A stretch of 64,000 bases of DNA, taken from contig JAVXUO010002275.1 in the NCBI GenBank assembly GCA_033065855.1, positions 124,001 through 188,000 on the forward strand, written 5' to 3'. Position numbers and translations under genes: made by a program. Below are positions 36,418 through 50,076 of the stretch, piece after piece. Every line of letters begins with the position of its first letter. The stretch's first letter is position 1. The notes under the pieces were generated by a model. That model searched no databases and had not been told where the DNA came from. It worked only from the letters and a program-made list of their open reading frames with translations. This stretch comes from Escallonia rubra (lineage: Eukaryota; Streptophyta; Magnoliopsida; Escalloniales; Escalloniaceae).

Positions 36418-39400
36418 TCAGTCTTTCAGAACTGGTTCTCTGCTGTCTTCCCACTTGTCCAAGCGTTTTTTAGCTTTCTCCACCTGACATTTCATTTGGA
36501 AAACCTTCATATTAGTGACTAATTACTCTAGAAGTGTAAGCAAAGTTTAGCCTTTACTGTTAAAGCATTAGTTATTTCATAGCAACGCCTGCTTCTTGAA
36601 ACAGGTTACTTTAAGCAATTCGAGAGGTGGGCGTGGCAGCATTTGAAGCAGTTAGAATGCTCAGATGTCGACCTAACATATTGAGCTATAACATAGTGGG
36701 TCACTGTTAATGCTTACCAAGTTTAGAATTCTGTGTCTAGCTGTTCTCTTTCTCACATTGATCTCATCACTTGTGTTTAGGCTACAGGCTACTCACCCTC
36801 ACGATTCGAGTCTAAGTATCTTAGTAGTTTTTATCTACTTAGGCTGACCATCTAATTGAAGCATTTTTTAGGCCTAGATTAGAAGTCGCGAAAAAGTTAT
36901 AATCTGCTTGGAGATAGAACTAAGAAAGTATCTTCGTAGGGTGGCTAGATTAGCACTCATTTTTTGCTAATGGCGTTTTCTATGCGGTTAATTCGTGCAC
37001 GAGATGCAATCTTATTTTACAGCGCAAGGAGTACCGTTAGCAAGAATTTGCGCGCCAAAATTTTCCTGACTGATGCAAAATTAAAGCTTACCTAACATTA
37101 GTCTGCACTGTTAGCAGGTGTTCTCCCCCTTAATAATGGCATTTCCATGTCCAATAATTTATTTACAGGGATTAATCATGCATTAGTTGTAGATGGCATT
37201 CCTCACTTGTTTATATATACTTTTATCAATTACTCATATACAGTAAAATGTTTGATTGGTGCTTCCAGATTTGCTAACATTTTACTCGTAAAATTATATG
37301 ATTGGACACAAAAGTGCCATAGTTGACCTCGTAAGCGAATGAATGATAGCACGAGGAGGGACAAAGTATTTGCTGTTTTCTTTGTCTCTGTCCCCTTCTC
37401 TTGTAGTCGAACAATAAAAGTACGGTTGGAAACAATAACCGTGACATTTACCTCTTTATTCCAGTCCGTACGATAGGTCACGACAACTAAGATGATTGTT
37501 TGCATGAGCGTTCCTCCGATCATCCCCGACCATATTCCCTACAAACACCATAGTCAAATTACATTTTCGTTTTGGAATAAAGTGAACGATGCACCTTTGC
37601 ACCTCTTTTGTTACTCGATTAAAATTTAAAGTGTAACACATAAAATATATTCTCTAACAACAAATAGACTCTACCGTAAAAATAACTAGATAAAATTTCA
37701 CTACTATTCTGGTTGTGAAAAGATAGTTACAATTGCAAAACCCTTATATATCCGCAATTAACGTTAGCTAAATGTTCTTACTTTTCCATCAACACTTTAA
37801 GCGACAATGTTTAGCAGTACTTTTATAGGGTAATTAAGTAAAAGCTATTTTAAATATTTAATAATAATCAATTATCGCTATACAAAGAATTGTAACTATC
37901 TTTTTACGATCCGAACAACAACTAAAAAAAATTCAAATAAAAAGCTTATTTGAAGTGGAAAGTTGAAGGCAAAGCAAGTGAAGAATGTACCTTGGCACCA
38001 AGATCAAACTTGAAGCCGAGAAGACAGCCAAGAGGTATACCAACCACGTAGTAGCATCCAACGTTTACGTAGGCGACAAATGCTTGCCATCCACATCCAA
38101 CAGCAACGCCTTCAATTTCATTACCAAACATTCAGTGCAAATCATCATGTCACTCTATTCACCCTTCAACACATTGATGATTAACTTTGCACATTCTCAT
38201 CACTTCACAGCCTCACCGGTCACCTTTCACAAAGGGTTGAGAGGCAAAGAGACAATCTATCACCCACTCTCATCATCATTGGCAGTGTAATTAGCTTTCA
38301 CAAAGTGTAATTAGTTTCCGTGTTCCAATGAACATGGTTGATATTCATAGATGACAAAACCAAAAAAGATGGGAGAGAGTGAGAGATAAAACTATGTCTT
38401 TAATATATGGTATAAGGGTCAGATTCAACATCTGTTTTTTTTATTATCGTCTCTCTGTCTTTGGCTCGGGTCGTTGTTCTTTATTCTCATTCTCTGATTA
38501 AGGCTATTTAAATATTCTCTTCTACATGCCGCAATTGATAGTTAAATGAGCACTATTTAGTCGAGTGAGAGTAAAGATCTACGTACTCAAATCATTCACT
38601 CACAATTGAGACGGTGAAAAGTCACGATGAAAAAGATAATGTGACATTTGGATAAGTGAACTATGCCGATGAAGTTTGTTGCTAAAAGTCACAATTGTGT
38701 TAACGGCAAAAAAAAGGGTTGATGTTAACAAGCTAAGCTTATCAAGCTAGCGACGAGATGGTTTACTTTAGGGACACTAACCTGACAAGACTGGCTGAAC
38801 ACCATTGAGGAGGAGAGTGATTGCCAAGAGTGGGCAGAGCTCGGACACGGCTTTGGCCACCACTTCGCCGCTGGTGAAGGCGTAGCTGATGACGTGCCGC
38901 AGCGATAGCACGGTGATGGCTTCCACCACGGCAACAATGAAGGAGACGGTGTTCACCATTAAAACAGAGAATGCTGCAGCCCTGGGGTGCCCTGCTCCAA
39001 GCTCATTGCCAACCCTCACACTGTTCAATTTGAAATATTAAACCTTGTAACACTCGAACGAACCGTGGTAGATTTAGCGGCTAAAATTTAAACTGACCTA
39101 GCAGCTGCGTTGAACCCAACTGCAACCATGAACATGAGCCCATTTACAGCCATGCTGTAAGAATAGACATTATAAGGTGAGAACTAGCACAACAAAGAGC
39201 GCACATAAGAAAAAATTTGGCACAACCACTGTAAGGGAGTGAACCGCTTCAATTCTAGCGGCGGATGCTATTGGCGTAGTTCAGACGATGATGTAAATTG
39301 TTTTATTTTTTACTTTACACCAAAAAAAATTAAGGTCTAACGCTCTTCAAAAGTCATTTAAGTTTTATGGGGCTATTTGCACCCTTCAAAGTTCATTCCC

Positions 39401-41726
39401 AATCGCTATCTAGATCTGCAATTTGGTCAGTATAGATACTTTTGGCAACAAAAATGTATGAAACAGTGTGACAGATAGCAACATATGGTGTGTAGCGAAA
39501 GCATATTAACCTAAAGGAGCATGTTGGCCGCTTTAAATTACTAAACCACAAAAGTACAACCTGAAGGAGCACAAACGAACGTCTGGCCCTTGAAATTGAT
39601 TTCCCGCATCTCTTCCACCCCGTTACCATTCGATCTGAATTTTGTAAATTCAACGGTAATAATACTTATCTTTGTTATTTTCTTGCAAGGTCATGTCGGC
39701 CGCTTTAAATTCCACGTTAGTTAGTACACTGCCAGAGCTGGAATTGAGTACGCCTCATTAAACACTGCGGTCAGTATTTTTGGTACTAACAATGCAGGCT
39801 TTGGTACAATAATGCAATAAAGCATGAAGGTGGTGATGTATTCGTGTGTGTTTTATATATAGACACCATGCATGTGATAAGTGGTGGAGAGTTGCTTGGA
39901 ATAGTATGTGTTTGACCAATCTTAGCTAGGCACAATCAATATCAAGGATCATGGTACAACTAAATGGAATAATGATCATTGTCTTGTATATATATTTGCG
40001 TAAATCTCAACTGGGGTAATCAATTTACGTGTCGTTCTTGTTCTTAATCTCGCGTAGCAGCCTACTTTAGATAAGCATAGATGACTAGAGACGACTAGTT
40101 CTATACTCAAAACAGTTTGTCTTTGCCAAAATATGTGTGTAGTATCGAAGATGTACCTATTATTCCTGTATATCGAGAATTATTTTCCAAGACGTTAGTA
40201 CGTGACGGCAAACTATGTATTCCTCGTGTCGATTTACTTTAAACTTTTACGGCGATCCATCAACATCGGCTGTCATTATCGCATTAATGCGATATTACTA
40301 CTAGCTTTTCTTGTCGGAAAATTTTTGCCTGCTACCCTAGTTGAAGGAATCTTCCTTTTAATCCCATATATTAATGGTCGTTAAATGTTTATAGTGTATT
40401 TTATTTAGCAACGCTAAAAAAACGCTACCAAGAATTATCGTATAAACTGTTTAGCAGAAAAGCCACCAAAAATACTTAGCAGCCATAGGGTAAAATCACG
40501 AAGAAAGACAAGTTGCCTTACCAGACAGAGAGTGAATCCAGTGCAAGCTCGGGGTTCTTGAGGAGCCCTGCAATCAACACCAGTATCTGAAAGTACCATG
40601 TCTCCAAGCACAGCATCACTGCTGATGCAGCTGACAGCCTCACGAACCCCCAGAGCCCGCTGAAGGCATCCCATTTCAGCCCGGTCCACGTGGCCTTACA
40701 CCGATCGCTCATCAGAATGTACACAAACTGGGCCACCACTATGATCCACCAGGAGAAGCTCAGCACCAGTGATGCACCTATCAGGCCAAGTCCCATCTTG
40801 TACACCGCCACCCAGCTCAACACGAGGTGCACCACAAGCGTGGCGGCTGATATGTAGGCGCTGGGGGCAACAATGCTCTGAGATTGCAAGAATTTCTGGA
40901 TGGGGAAGTTGATGGCGTAGGCGAAGATCTGTGGGATGAGGCCGAACACGAACACCGCCGCCGCGTTGGCCACGGCGGTCGGTTCGCCGAGTAGGAGCAG
41001 GAGTTTGCCGGAGAAGAGGTAGAGGATTGTGACCGGTAGGCCGGTCAAAGTGAGCACCACCGTCGCCCTCTGCAGGTAGACCCCGAGCATCTCGTATCTA
41101 TGAGCCCCGTACGCTTGTCCACACAGTGTTTCCACTGCACTGCCCATTCCAAGCTGCAACAACACAAAAAACCAATTTCCTTTTAGCACCAACTCGCTCA
41201 CAACTTTACCTTAATCGTGCTTTTTGTACAATCACATGAAGCACGCGGTGCATGAGCCTCGTGTATGTGTTATCGCTAATATCGGTCTGAATATGCGTGT
41301 AATTGACTAATTGCGTGATTGTGTGCGTACCAAGGGCGAGGGGTGGTGGGGTGGGAACGTACGTACCATGAGACCGTAGCAGAACAACTGGATGCCTTGG
41401 TTGCCAAGGGAGGCGGCGGCCAGCTGAAGGTTGCCAAGTTGGCCGGCGAAGATTCGGGTGGACATGGACATGGCGTTGTTGATCAAGTACACCATGACTG
41501 CAGGCGCGGCCAGCCGGTACAGAAGCTTGAGCTCGATCCATGAGGCCATCCGCAGACGCTTGAAGTAGGGCAACTCGGTGTCTGAAAGCACCTTCTCGAG
41601 CTCGGAGCTCGATCCGTGGAAGTGGGAAGGCAACTCGGCCGCCACCGCCGGCGGTGGTGGTGGTGGTTGCTCAGGGTGCAAGAGGGGTTGATGGAGTTCA
41701 TCTTGAGACTCCACATTTGACCCCAT
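36418..41726 (-). CDS. DTX40-like: MATE transporter 1, DETOXIFICATION 40-like
   Basis: Seven coding exons on the minus strand: 41726-41367, 41153-40522, 39154-39098, 39020-38782, 38109-37991, 37538-37452 and 36483-36418. All introns are GT-AG and phases match, giving 519 aa. The N-terminus is cytosolic and Pro-rich. Two MatE halves follow: [87 protein letters not shown] (residues about 355-362), [18 protein letters not shown] and [12 protein letters not shown]. About twelve hydrophobic segments are visible. Plant DTX40/TT12-clade MATEs are H+/organic-solute antiporters of the vacuolar or plasma membrane, exporting flavonoids, alkaloids or drugs; the substrate here is unknown. The C-terminus [11 protein letters not shown] is typical. 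Intron 5 holds MITE copy C and intron 2 a partial copy D. Confidence 0.95.
37688..37935. mobile_element. MITE family copy C (MATE1 intron 5)
   Basis: Left end aaaatttcactactattctg, right end cgatccgaacaacaactaaa, with gcgacaatgtttagcagta in the middle and aataatcaattatcgctata on the right. It is more diverged than copies A, E and H but keeps the order of the signature blocks. Confidence 0.6.
40317..40480. mobile_element. MITE family copy D, right end lost (MATE1 intron 2)
   Basis: Starts aaaatttttgcctgctaccc, continues gttgaaggaatcttcctttt, attaatggtcgttaaatgtt and agaattatcgtataaactg, and fades out after agcagaaaagccaccaaaaa about 30 bases before the exon. The right TIR is absent. Confidence 0.65.
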
Positions 41727-42341
41727 GGCTCACAAAATTGACTGACTACTCACAAGATTGGAGTGAAAACGTGTACTATATATGTGTGTGCATATCTAAG
41801 CCATGTTAAGCTTTCAAAATGATATCTCCATTCAGATTTTATATTAACTCAAGTAATGTTTTAGCCCTTTTTTTTTTTTTTTGAATTTTTTGTGATAATA
41901 GTGGGCCAGTTAAAGAAGGGCCGATCTAGAATCTTACTTTTAGGACACCCAAATATGAGAAAATACCCAAAAAAAAATATTTATTACATGCAAGATGGAT
42001 ATATTATACTATTAATGATAATTAAAAAATCACCAAAATTACAAATAAGATATGGATAATTACTAAACAAACAAAAAGTTGTCAGTAAAAAGAAAATTGC
42101 CATGTAATAAGTGATATATGAGGCATAACTAATTATGTGTATAGGCAAGTCGTTTGACTTATTACATTAAATTAAGTTCCATCACGTATAGTCAAATTTC
42201 GTAAGGATTAGAATGAATGCATAGCGTGATTTAAGAAAGAATAAAACGCATTAACACTTATTTGGAGTCTGTTACTTCCAGTAAATTAAGTGAAGAAATA
42301 AAGTAATTTACTTAATGTATAATATTTTGGGGGGACCATCA
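41727..42341. other. MATE1 promoter region
   Basis: On the minus strand a TATA-like catatatag lies at about 41776-41784, some 50 bases before the start codon, so the leader would be short. Further upstream the sequence is AT-rich with a T/A run at 41863-41882. No other motif was assigned. Confidence 0.4.
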
Positions 42342-42368
42342 CCCCCCCCCCCCCCCCCCCCCCCCCCC
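42342..42368. repeat. 27-base C homopolymer upstream of MATE1
   Basis: An uninterrupted C run on the plus strand, followed by t and more C. It sits directly at the left border of MITE copy E. Another long C run occupies the same place beside copy H upstream of MATE2 (55920-55947). Homopolymers this long may also contain assembly errors. Confidence 0.8.
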
Positions 42369-42371
42369 TCC

Positions 42372-42571
42372 AAATTTTTTTTTTTGTTTTGTTGCTACCC
42401 GGGTTGAAGGAATTTTCGTTCTATCTCCCATATAGCGACAATTAATGATGAGAATTGTTACTAAAAGTGTTAGCAAAAAAATCACTTTAAATATTTAACG
42501 ACTCTTATTTATCGCTATATACGGAATTGAAGAAAAATTCCTATAAACCGGCCACCGGCCAAAATTTGTTC
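42372..42571. mobile_element. MITE family copy E (upstream of MATE1)
   Basis: Left part gttgctacccgggttgaagg, then catatagcgacaattaatga; right part aaatatttaacgactcttat, tatcgctatatacgg and an end ccaaaatttgttc, the reverse complement of the left end of copy A. It is positionally equivalent to copy H upstream of MATE2, so it was there before the gene duplication. Confidence 0.8.
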
Positions 42572-42589
42572 TCCCCCGGGGATATCTAA

Positions 42590-44004
42590 TCTCCACAAAC
42601 GAAAAGACAACCATTTTTCTCCTGGCTGAGTGGAGCTTGTCCCAATTTGTTGAGTGATGGCTCAACATAGCCCACCATAACCCTTATATCAGTATCAGTA
42701 CAGCTTGTCTTATCATTGTTCATTAGGCCACATCCCTCCCATCAACAACATAGTTGATTTCTCACCATCTCAATGGCATTGACAATATTTGACATTGACA
42801 ATATTCTTTTGGGAACCCCCCCAAAAGCATTCATCCTTACTAAAAAATGTTACTTTGGATCCCCCCCCCCCCCCCCCCCACCCCCACCAATAAATTTTAG
42901 TATGGTTTGCGTAGATGGAACCAGGGTGCCAAAAGTTGCATGTTAAAACTTTAGTTGCTAGTGTTATAAAAGTAATGTAATATGACCACGACCACGTTTG
43001 GTGCAGGAAGTTACATCAAATAATCTTGAATCATTTTTAGTCTTCAATTGCATGAGATATGCAAAAAGAATAATATGCCTATGTGTATTAGTTCCGGCGT
43101 CACATCTATATTGAAGTTTATCTGCTTGTGTGCACTTATACTTGCACAATAGTTTAAAAATACTTTGATTAAATGCTACTCACATATAACATTTGTGAAT
43201 ATATCAGTTGTACATATATGAAAAATATATATTTAAAATTGAGTAGCGAGAAAAAATATTAATCAAATTTTGAGTTTGTCTACCAAAAAAAAAATAAACA
43301 ATTTTTTTTTGTGAATTGGAATTATAACTACAAAATATAAGAAATTAGATATTCACTCCAAACTTAAATCTCTCAAACTCCAAATGATTTTTAGTGTCAC
43401 TTGTTAATAACACGATTTGAATATTTAAAAACAACAATAAGTTGAAAGTGTTCAAATGCTAAAATATATATTAGAGATTTTTAACTTTTTAATTTTAATG
43501 CTTTAACCAAATGTCATGTTGGTAGTATTAAAATCTTTTAGTGACATATATTAGGAGTTGGGGGTGGGGGGTGGCCATGGTCCCCCCCCCCCCCCCCCCC
43601 CCGGCCCTACAATATTTGTTCCGCCCATGCATGGAACAGTGTTTTATAAGATTAAGGTTGCTCTAACGTAAAATGTTAGTCATGAGTTTAAAATGTGAGA
43701 GACAGCCTCTGCACCCGCGACAAGGCTGCATGCATCTGCACTCCTAAGGCGTTGAAAAGAATCATACAGGCTAGAGACTCCGTGCATTGATCCCTCCATT
43801 GTTTTGGTCTTTCTGAAACAAGAGCCTCCAAGCCCAAACTTGAATGATTTCACCAGTAATCAAGCAACCAAGTTTGGTGTTTACGCTACAATTACTCATT
43901 GGCTAAAATTGTCTAAGTACAGCACAAACATATATAGATGACTCCAGGTTGAGCTTTGAATTGCTAAGAACTACAAATCAAAAAAAGTATCATACCACAA
44001 ACTT
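42590..44004. repeat. Duplicated MATE upstream block, copy 1
   Basis: Collinear with 56215-56950: both contain aaaagacaaccatttttctc, gtcccaatttgttgagtgat, ggagcttgtcc, cccttatatcagtatcagta, the SINE-like piece around acagcctctgcac and the end ttgagctttgaattgcta. Copy 1 is longer because it holds extra AT-rich sequence (about 42900-43580) and two more C runs (42861-42879, 43582-43602). It is part of the tandem MATE duplication. Confidence 0.85.
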
Positions 44005-47000
44005 TGCACAAATTGATGCAGCACTGTGCTCAAAGTTTCTTGCCTGGTAGTTCGTGAAATTTCAAGTGCAATCCCAATGGGGTAAACAGCGTTACTCTGC
44101 AGTTAAGAAAGGATGACAATATTGTTTGAGTAGAAAAATGTAGTTATCACAAAGAATTGTCAAAGAGGCATAGTTAGTTGTGCCTTGGAGGCACTCTATT
44201 CAAGATGGAACCAAATTCGATTCCCTCACAAGATCACTTCAAAATTGATTCGACTCATGGCTAAGTGCATTCTTGGATGGAATAGGAATTTTGGCAAGAA
44301 GCAGCAGCAATAAGTAGTGTTCAGTCCACAAGGCGGTCCTGCTGATCAAATATCACCCATGAATGGCCTTGTCAAGCTGTTAAAAGGACCACAAGGGGCG
44401 ACAATTGGCTGCTATTTCTCGTCCTTCAGGCATATGTGACTATCACCAAATTCATGTTGTTTATTCTCAACTAGCTAACAGTCAGATGACATTCATAATA
44501 TGGGGGGTGCCACGGGGTTTCGGCTTCATATGTTGTTATTCTGTCCTACTTACCACATTTCGTCGCGCATGAGCAAAATTTGTACGAGAAATGTCTCAAC
44601 CCTTTTTTACGTGGTCTTATGGAGTACTTAACTAGCACAAGTTATGTTTTTATCCCTCAGATTTGTTTAAGATTGCGAAAGCATTAAACTCATAATCAGT
44701 GAGTAACAAGAGGAAAGGCTCATGGGGCTTACATGCATGTTGAAACTTGTAATTACTTCGACGTGTAACTGTGTCGCAACACGCCCATTTTAAGTGTGAT
44801 CAAATTTCTTTTTATGTGTGTGTCAAACACGTGAATGAATTAGTTGAAAGTAATGGTGAACTTTTATGTTTTATTGTTAAAAGCAACCAACTAAAAATGA
44901 TTTGGTAATGGCTGACAAGAACTATTTGTTGAGTTGTTAATTGTCATTTTTTTGGTATGAGATTTTGTGTTAACAAAGTGGTATTTAGCATCTTCATGTG
45001 GTAGATCGAGTATTGTGTTTTATGATTTGAGTCCTTTTGATTTATGAAAAGGATAAAGATAAATTCCATGAACCTTGAGCTTTGGGCAAGTTGCAAAAAC
45101 ACACATTTGGTTCCAATTTTGCAACTAGTACCATGTGGTGGTCATTTCAAGTTTATAAGATTTCTATTTTTGAATTACTAAATATATAACGTGCAAAGCA
45201 CGTAATCCTTACTTTATAACATGCAAAGCACGTGATGAACACGAGCCAAAAAGGTGCGTTTTGAGCACATTAATGTGGTCAAATCATTTCATTACCCTTC
45301 AGTTGTTTTTGTTTCCCTCACATGTCCCCTTTGCTTGTTCACGTTTTCTATGAGCAAAATATTTTGACTTGCGCCCATATTTATGAATGCCTTCTATGAG
45401 CAAAATATTTTGACTTGCGCCCATATAACATGTAAGGCTGAAAAATAATTTAATGTCAAAATCTAGCAAGTCACGGAACAACAACCTGCTGAGTTCAGGG
45501 GTTACAGTTTCTCAAGATAAATCTAGTGGCCAAACTATATTAGAGATAGAGATATGCATTCCTGCAATATAAATGTAGCTAAAGTGTTTTTTTTTTTGTA
45601 ATAATGAAGCTAGAGTGTTGGACGTGTAGTTAATACCAAAAGCGTTTCACCTATTAAAGATTGTGATAGTTGAATTTCTCGAACGCTAACTTAGGCTAAA
45701 TGGTATATACTTTTGGCCTCTTGATGTCCATTTTTAGTTAATGTGAATTTTTATATACTATTTAGTCTCGTTAACTTTTCTACTTAGGTTGTAATCTGCC
45801 AAAATTTCCTTCACTACATTTTATTCAAGAACTTTGGTTTACTTTTTTGTGTCTTGTGAGTGTACTTAAATAGGTACTTTATTAACATGGACTGAGTGCA
45901 ACCCGTATCATTTATATAAGTATGATTCTCCACAGTTGAGTGTGTTTTATCTCGATAATTTTCAAACAGCCTCTAATTTGAATATTGGCAGTTATCCTTA
46001 TCAAATTTGAAGAAGATGATATAAAAAAAATCAAGTGGATGCGTGATGGGACTTATGAGTAAGCATAAAATTAAAAGATAGTATAGAGGATGATTACTAT
46101 ATCATATTTGTGAAACAATAATGTACTTTACTTTTAAAAAATCGCTAGAAATCATAACGATGCCATACGAATTTCAGAAAGCATGTTCAGTTTTATAAAC
46201 AAGAAGAAGTATCTGGCTAGGAACTTAAACACGATGCAGTTCTTAATTATTTCATTATAAATGAATGATTGACATGTAACTTCAACATTTTTAAATGAAA
46301 AGTTATTTTGTGGTAATTTCTCAACAACAAGTGATTTAAATAATAACTTTGTAGGTTATTTTTGGCCATGGCTATTTTTGCGGGGCTACAAATAGGCTTC
46401 TTCAGTTTTTGTGATTTACAAAGAATTTTGTCTTATCTATTCTATTTTTTAGCTCTTAGTAATGATTTTCCTTTACACATCCCTTTAATTAAGTCTCTAA
46501 GGCATAATTTAGAGAAGCGAGAAAGTGACTTCATCGTATACAAGAATTTAAGATTTAAACCGTACACATAGTCAAATAACGTTTACGTGTTCACAATTTT
46601 GTAAGAATATCATAATAAATTTGTTTTGGAGGGTTGTGTGTCTCGCTCCATATTCAATAGCTCTCCACATCTAGTACATATGATGTTTTCAAAGTTATTA
46701 ACGACTTAGACACAATTTCTGTCAATCATCTTGCCTATTAGTCATTTAACATCGAATAAAATGCCCCATCTCTGTCAATCATCCTACCTGTTAGTCATTT
46801 AACATCGAATAAAATGCCCCATCCTGAAAAGTAAAGGCTTGAATCCCACAATTTCATATGTAGAACAGTTTTTTCTCAGCCAAAAAGAAAAAAGAATCTT
46901 GGTGCTGGTAATTTTTTTATATTTGTGGTACAGCAGACACCTAAAATAGACCCTATAATTATCATGTCTTGTCCTAAAAAGGTCAAAGTTTGTAAATATT

Positions 47001-48119
47001 AGAAGACGTTGGGGAACTTACCTTTATAGAGTTGGAAAGTAGATAAACTCTTAAATCAACACTCATTTTGAACTTACATACTCAAAAAAGATATTAGCGT
47101 TCGTTATATTAAACAACTAAGCATAAGAATATAAAATTAAGTTATCTCTAATCAAACTTTGGATCATAAGCGCAAAGGTTAATCATCTTGTCACTTGACA
47201 TAGTGAAGACGGATAAGTCATAACAATTAAATTATGGGAGATTTATGAAGGTGTAGAGTCGTTTACATGAAAAGGGAACGTGAAAAGCAGTTTGAGATAA
47301 GCCAGCAATTACTGAGGTGGTGACATTTGAAAGACATTGATGTAATATGTAAAAGTATATAAGAGCATTTGTGTCTAAAAATAAATTACACATTCAGTAT
47401 ACACACGCGCGCACACTCTCACACACACGATATAAGGTCTTGCATCAAGACGCAAGATAGCAGAAAAGTTTAAGCATGTCCAATTTTTTGCCTTTTCTTT
47501 TATATTGAATTGTATTACCATATTTTCATTGCCAACATAAAAGGCAGAACCAATTATTTGTTAAGAGAATAAGAGAGTGGAATTCATCTATAGTAAGCAA
47601 AAACCATTATCAACTAATGATCATTTTACAAAAAAAAATTGTTGAAATTAGTATATAAGATTCTATGATCACGTGTTTCACATCCTATTCTATATAGAGC
47701 ATCAAGTTGTAAATGACATTAAAATAAATCCATATATTAAATGAAAGTGTCATGAGAAGTGGAAGAGACATAAATCTATTATTTGTAACTTTTATTAAAG
47801 TGAAAAGGTGGACTTGTTAAAAGAATCTAGATTTTAGGCATGTTAATTGTACTTGAAATGGCAATTGAGTGATTCAAAAATATATGAAGGGTATTCTTAT
47901 CCAAAAAATGATTTACATTCATCCACGCTTTTATAAGTAGTATAGATAAATCGAACATTACCTCTATTTTAATTTGTTGAGTTTTTTACGGATGCAAAAG
48001 ATCGAGTGGGAGGTGTATTTTTGTAACTCGCCCAAAGTACAACAAGTCTTTATGCAAATTAGGCTTTAGTCTTTTATTTCCGTTTGAATCATTGCTGAGT
48101 GCAACATATATATATTATA
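44005..48119. other. 4.1 kb segment present in only one of the two MATE spacers
   Basis: Between the duplicated upstream block (ending about 44004) and the duplicated downstream block (starting about 48120). The other spacer has only about 150 bases here (56950-57105). The sequence is AT-rich and no gene, transposase or paired terminal repeats were found. Local direct repeats occur: tctatgagcaaaatattttg twice near 45347 and 45392, and a 52-bp tandem copy at 46719-46822. The motif gtgcaaagcacgt occurs twice near 45190-45232. Confidence 0.6.
46719..46822. repeat. 52-bp tandem duplication
   Basis: Two adjacent copies of a unit starting ctgtcaatcatc and ending aataaaatgccccatc, differing at three or four bases. 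Confidence 0.85.
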
Positions 48120-50076
48120 TTTTGTAGAAGAAGCTAAGTAATTGCAGCTTTCTTAGACTTGAAATATTTGTCTGCTTGTCGTGAACAAATCATCACATTG
48201 CGGTGCAAATCAGGCAGAAGCAAACTTTTCCACTTCTTCTTCATTTCAGTCTTGAGATAATTAGCAGCCCGAATCCCACATGGGATTTTCAGCTTTTACG
48301 ACCAAGCATACTTGAATATTTTTAACATGTGATTGACAGCCTTTACTAGACTTGAGATTTGTGTCGATCAGGGAAATAATCTGGAAAAGTAGAAAAAGCA
48401 AAAGGGAAACCTCTTCATATCATATATAGTTGAGCAAATGCCAGTTTTCCAGATTGACAGTTCATCCCAAAACCCAAGTTTTCACATCTGAAATCATAAA
48501 TTTTTCTCAACTTTTTCTGTACCAAACTTAATTAGAACATGTCTTTTCTTGATGAGCTAACCTTATGTGAAGTTGACTTATGAAATTGGAAAGGTCAGGT
48601 AAGATATTACAGCCTGTCTATCTTGTTGCACTTACTGGGTAACCATTACTAAGAAGGGTTATAGCAATTCATAAGCTTGCCCTTGGATCTTACCTGAGTT
48701 CTGCATCTAATTATTGTGAGGGAAAGTAGTACTGATGTGATTTGAGAGCTTTTTGGGGGGTGGAGATAAGCTTTTTCTCCCACTCTTGTCTGGGATAGAA
48801 AGTGATGATTAGGTGAACAAGACTCCAAATTCTTCATGTAATTAATCCCTGCATGAGTCGAGATCTTTAGGTCAAACGAGAACAAATATTCTATGCAATT
48901 CAATTGAATTCATGCACTTTGTCTAGCAAAGGAGAGAACCCTTTTTCTGCCACACCACATTTTCACCACCTCAGCAATTTGGAGCAGCCTTGGCAGCAAT
49001 CAACACAAGTGTGCTGTCTGAGATGCAATACTTCAGAAACTGCCAACAAGCAAGAACCTTAGTTTAAGCCGGCTTGGTGTTTGGCGTCACATCAGAGCGA
49101 ATCAATCATTAGTTTCTGTCACTTCATGGAGTGCAGTCGGCCGCCACGCCATTTTCCCAACCAAGTATAGCCATTGGCCTTCGAGGTTACGTACGTTTGT
49201 GACATTAATCCCTTTGTCCGTGCCTGCAACTCCCTTCCGAAGTAACCTAACACGGAACCGAAACGAACAAAGCTGCAGTACTTGTGGTTTGGCCGTGCAT
49301 CAAGGCTCAGGTCTGGGCTTCCTCGAGTACAATACGGATAATCAAACTGCCTCAAGGGCTGTTGTGTGGACTGTATCCAGGTTCAGCACACGCATCCCTC
49401 AAGAAACTGAACTCATGTTTGTTACTGTTCCTTTAGTTGTAAATATGTACTGTAGTAAATTGGTTTTGCAAGCATGATAACATTATTGAGTTTATTCTTT
49501 AATAATTTAAATTTTTAGAACAGATTATAATTCTTGCGTTACGATGTAAAATGTGTTGAACATGCATTGCGTATTATTTTGTGCACGTGCATTGTGTGCC
49601 CACAAGGCCTTGTTTAGCAAATATGAGCAAGCCGGCTGTATCCTTAAAGCTTATGGCAAGCTTGTGATTATGCCATGATTCACTTTTATAATGCGAGTTG
49701 TGGCCTTGGCCATTATATCAAAGTATGTGATCATGGCATCTACAAGAAAACTTTAGAGCAGTCCACATTATGGTCTCTTCTTTAGCCTGCAATGACACTG
49801 TCTAAGTTGGCATCAAGCTCTCACTTCCTTTAACATCTGGCTTTTTTGGTTTACCTTTTCGAAGTGGAATCAAATGGCAAGGTTCAACTCAGCTACAAAA
49901 AGCATATAAATGAGAAGGGCATTGTGTTATTCCTAAGTCATCGGTCTCCACTTTTTTTTTTTTGGTTGTTCGCTAAGTTGCGGCAAACAGGGATATCCTG
50001 GGGCCAAAAGTGAGCGGAACTTTGTGCTGGATCAGTCATGGCCTTGGGAGCTGGGATCAGTCATTTGTGCTGCTTC
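48120..50076. repeat. Duplicated MATE downstream block, copy 1
   Basis: Collinear with 57105-60546. Shared landmarks are gcagctttcttagacttgaa, aatcccacatgggattttca, atagcaattcataagcttgc, gaacaaat followed by cttctatg/attctatg, ttggagcagccttggcagca, agtgcagtcggccgccacgc and gtactgtatccag-like sequence near 49375. It is the 3' flank of MATE2 and so belongs to the tandem duplication unit. It supplies the empty sites for two insertions seen in copy 2. No conserved gene was recognised, although a frame of about 35 codons around 49280-49385 is nearly identical in the two copies. Confidence 0.85.

Noticed and set aside
43650-43740. SINE-like piece (gtcatgagttt, acagcctctgcac), also at 56560-56640
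   Set aside because: It resembles the B-box and 3' part of plant tRNA-derived SINEs, but the A box, tail and target duplication are not clear. Not reported as an element.
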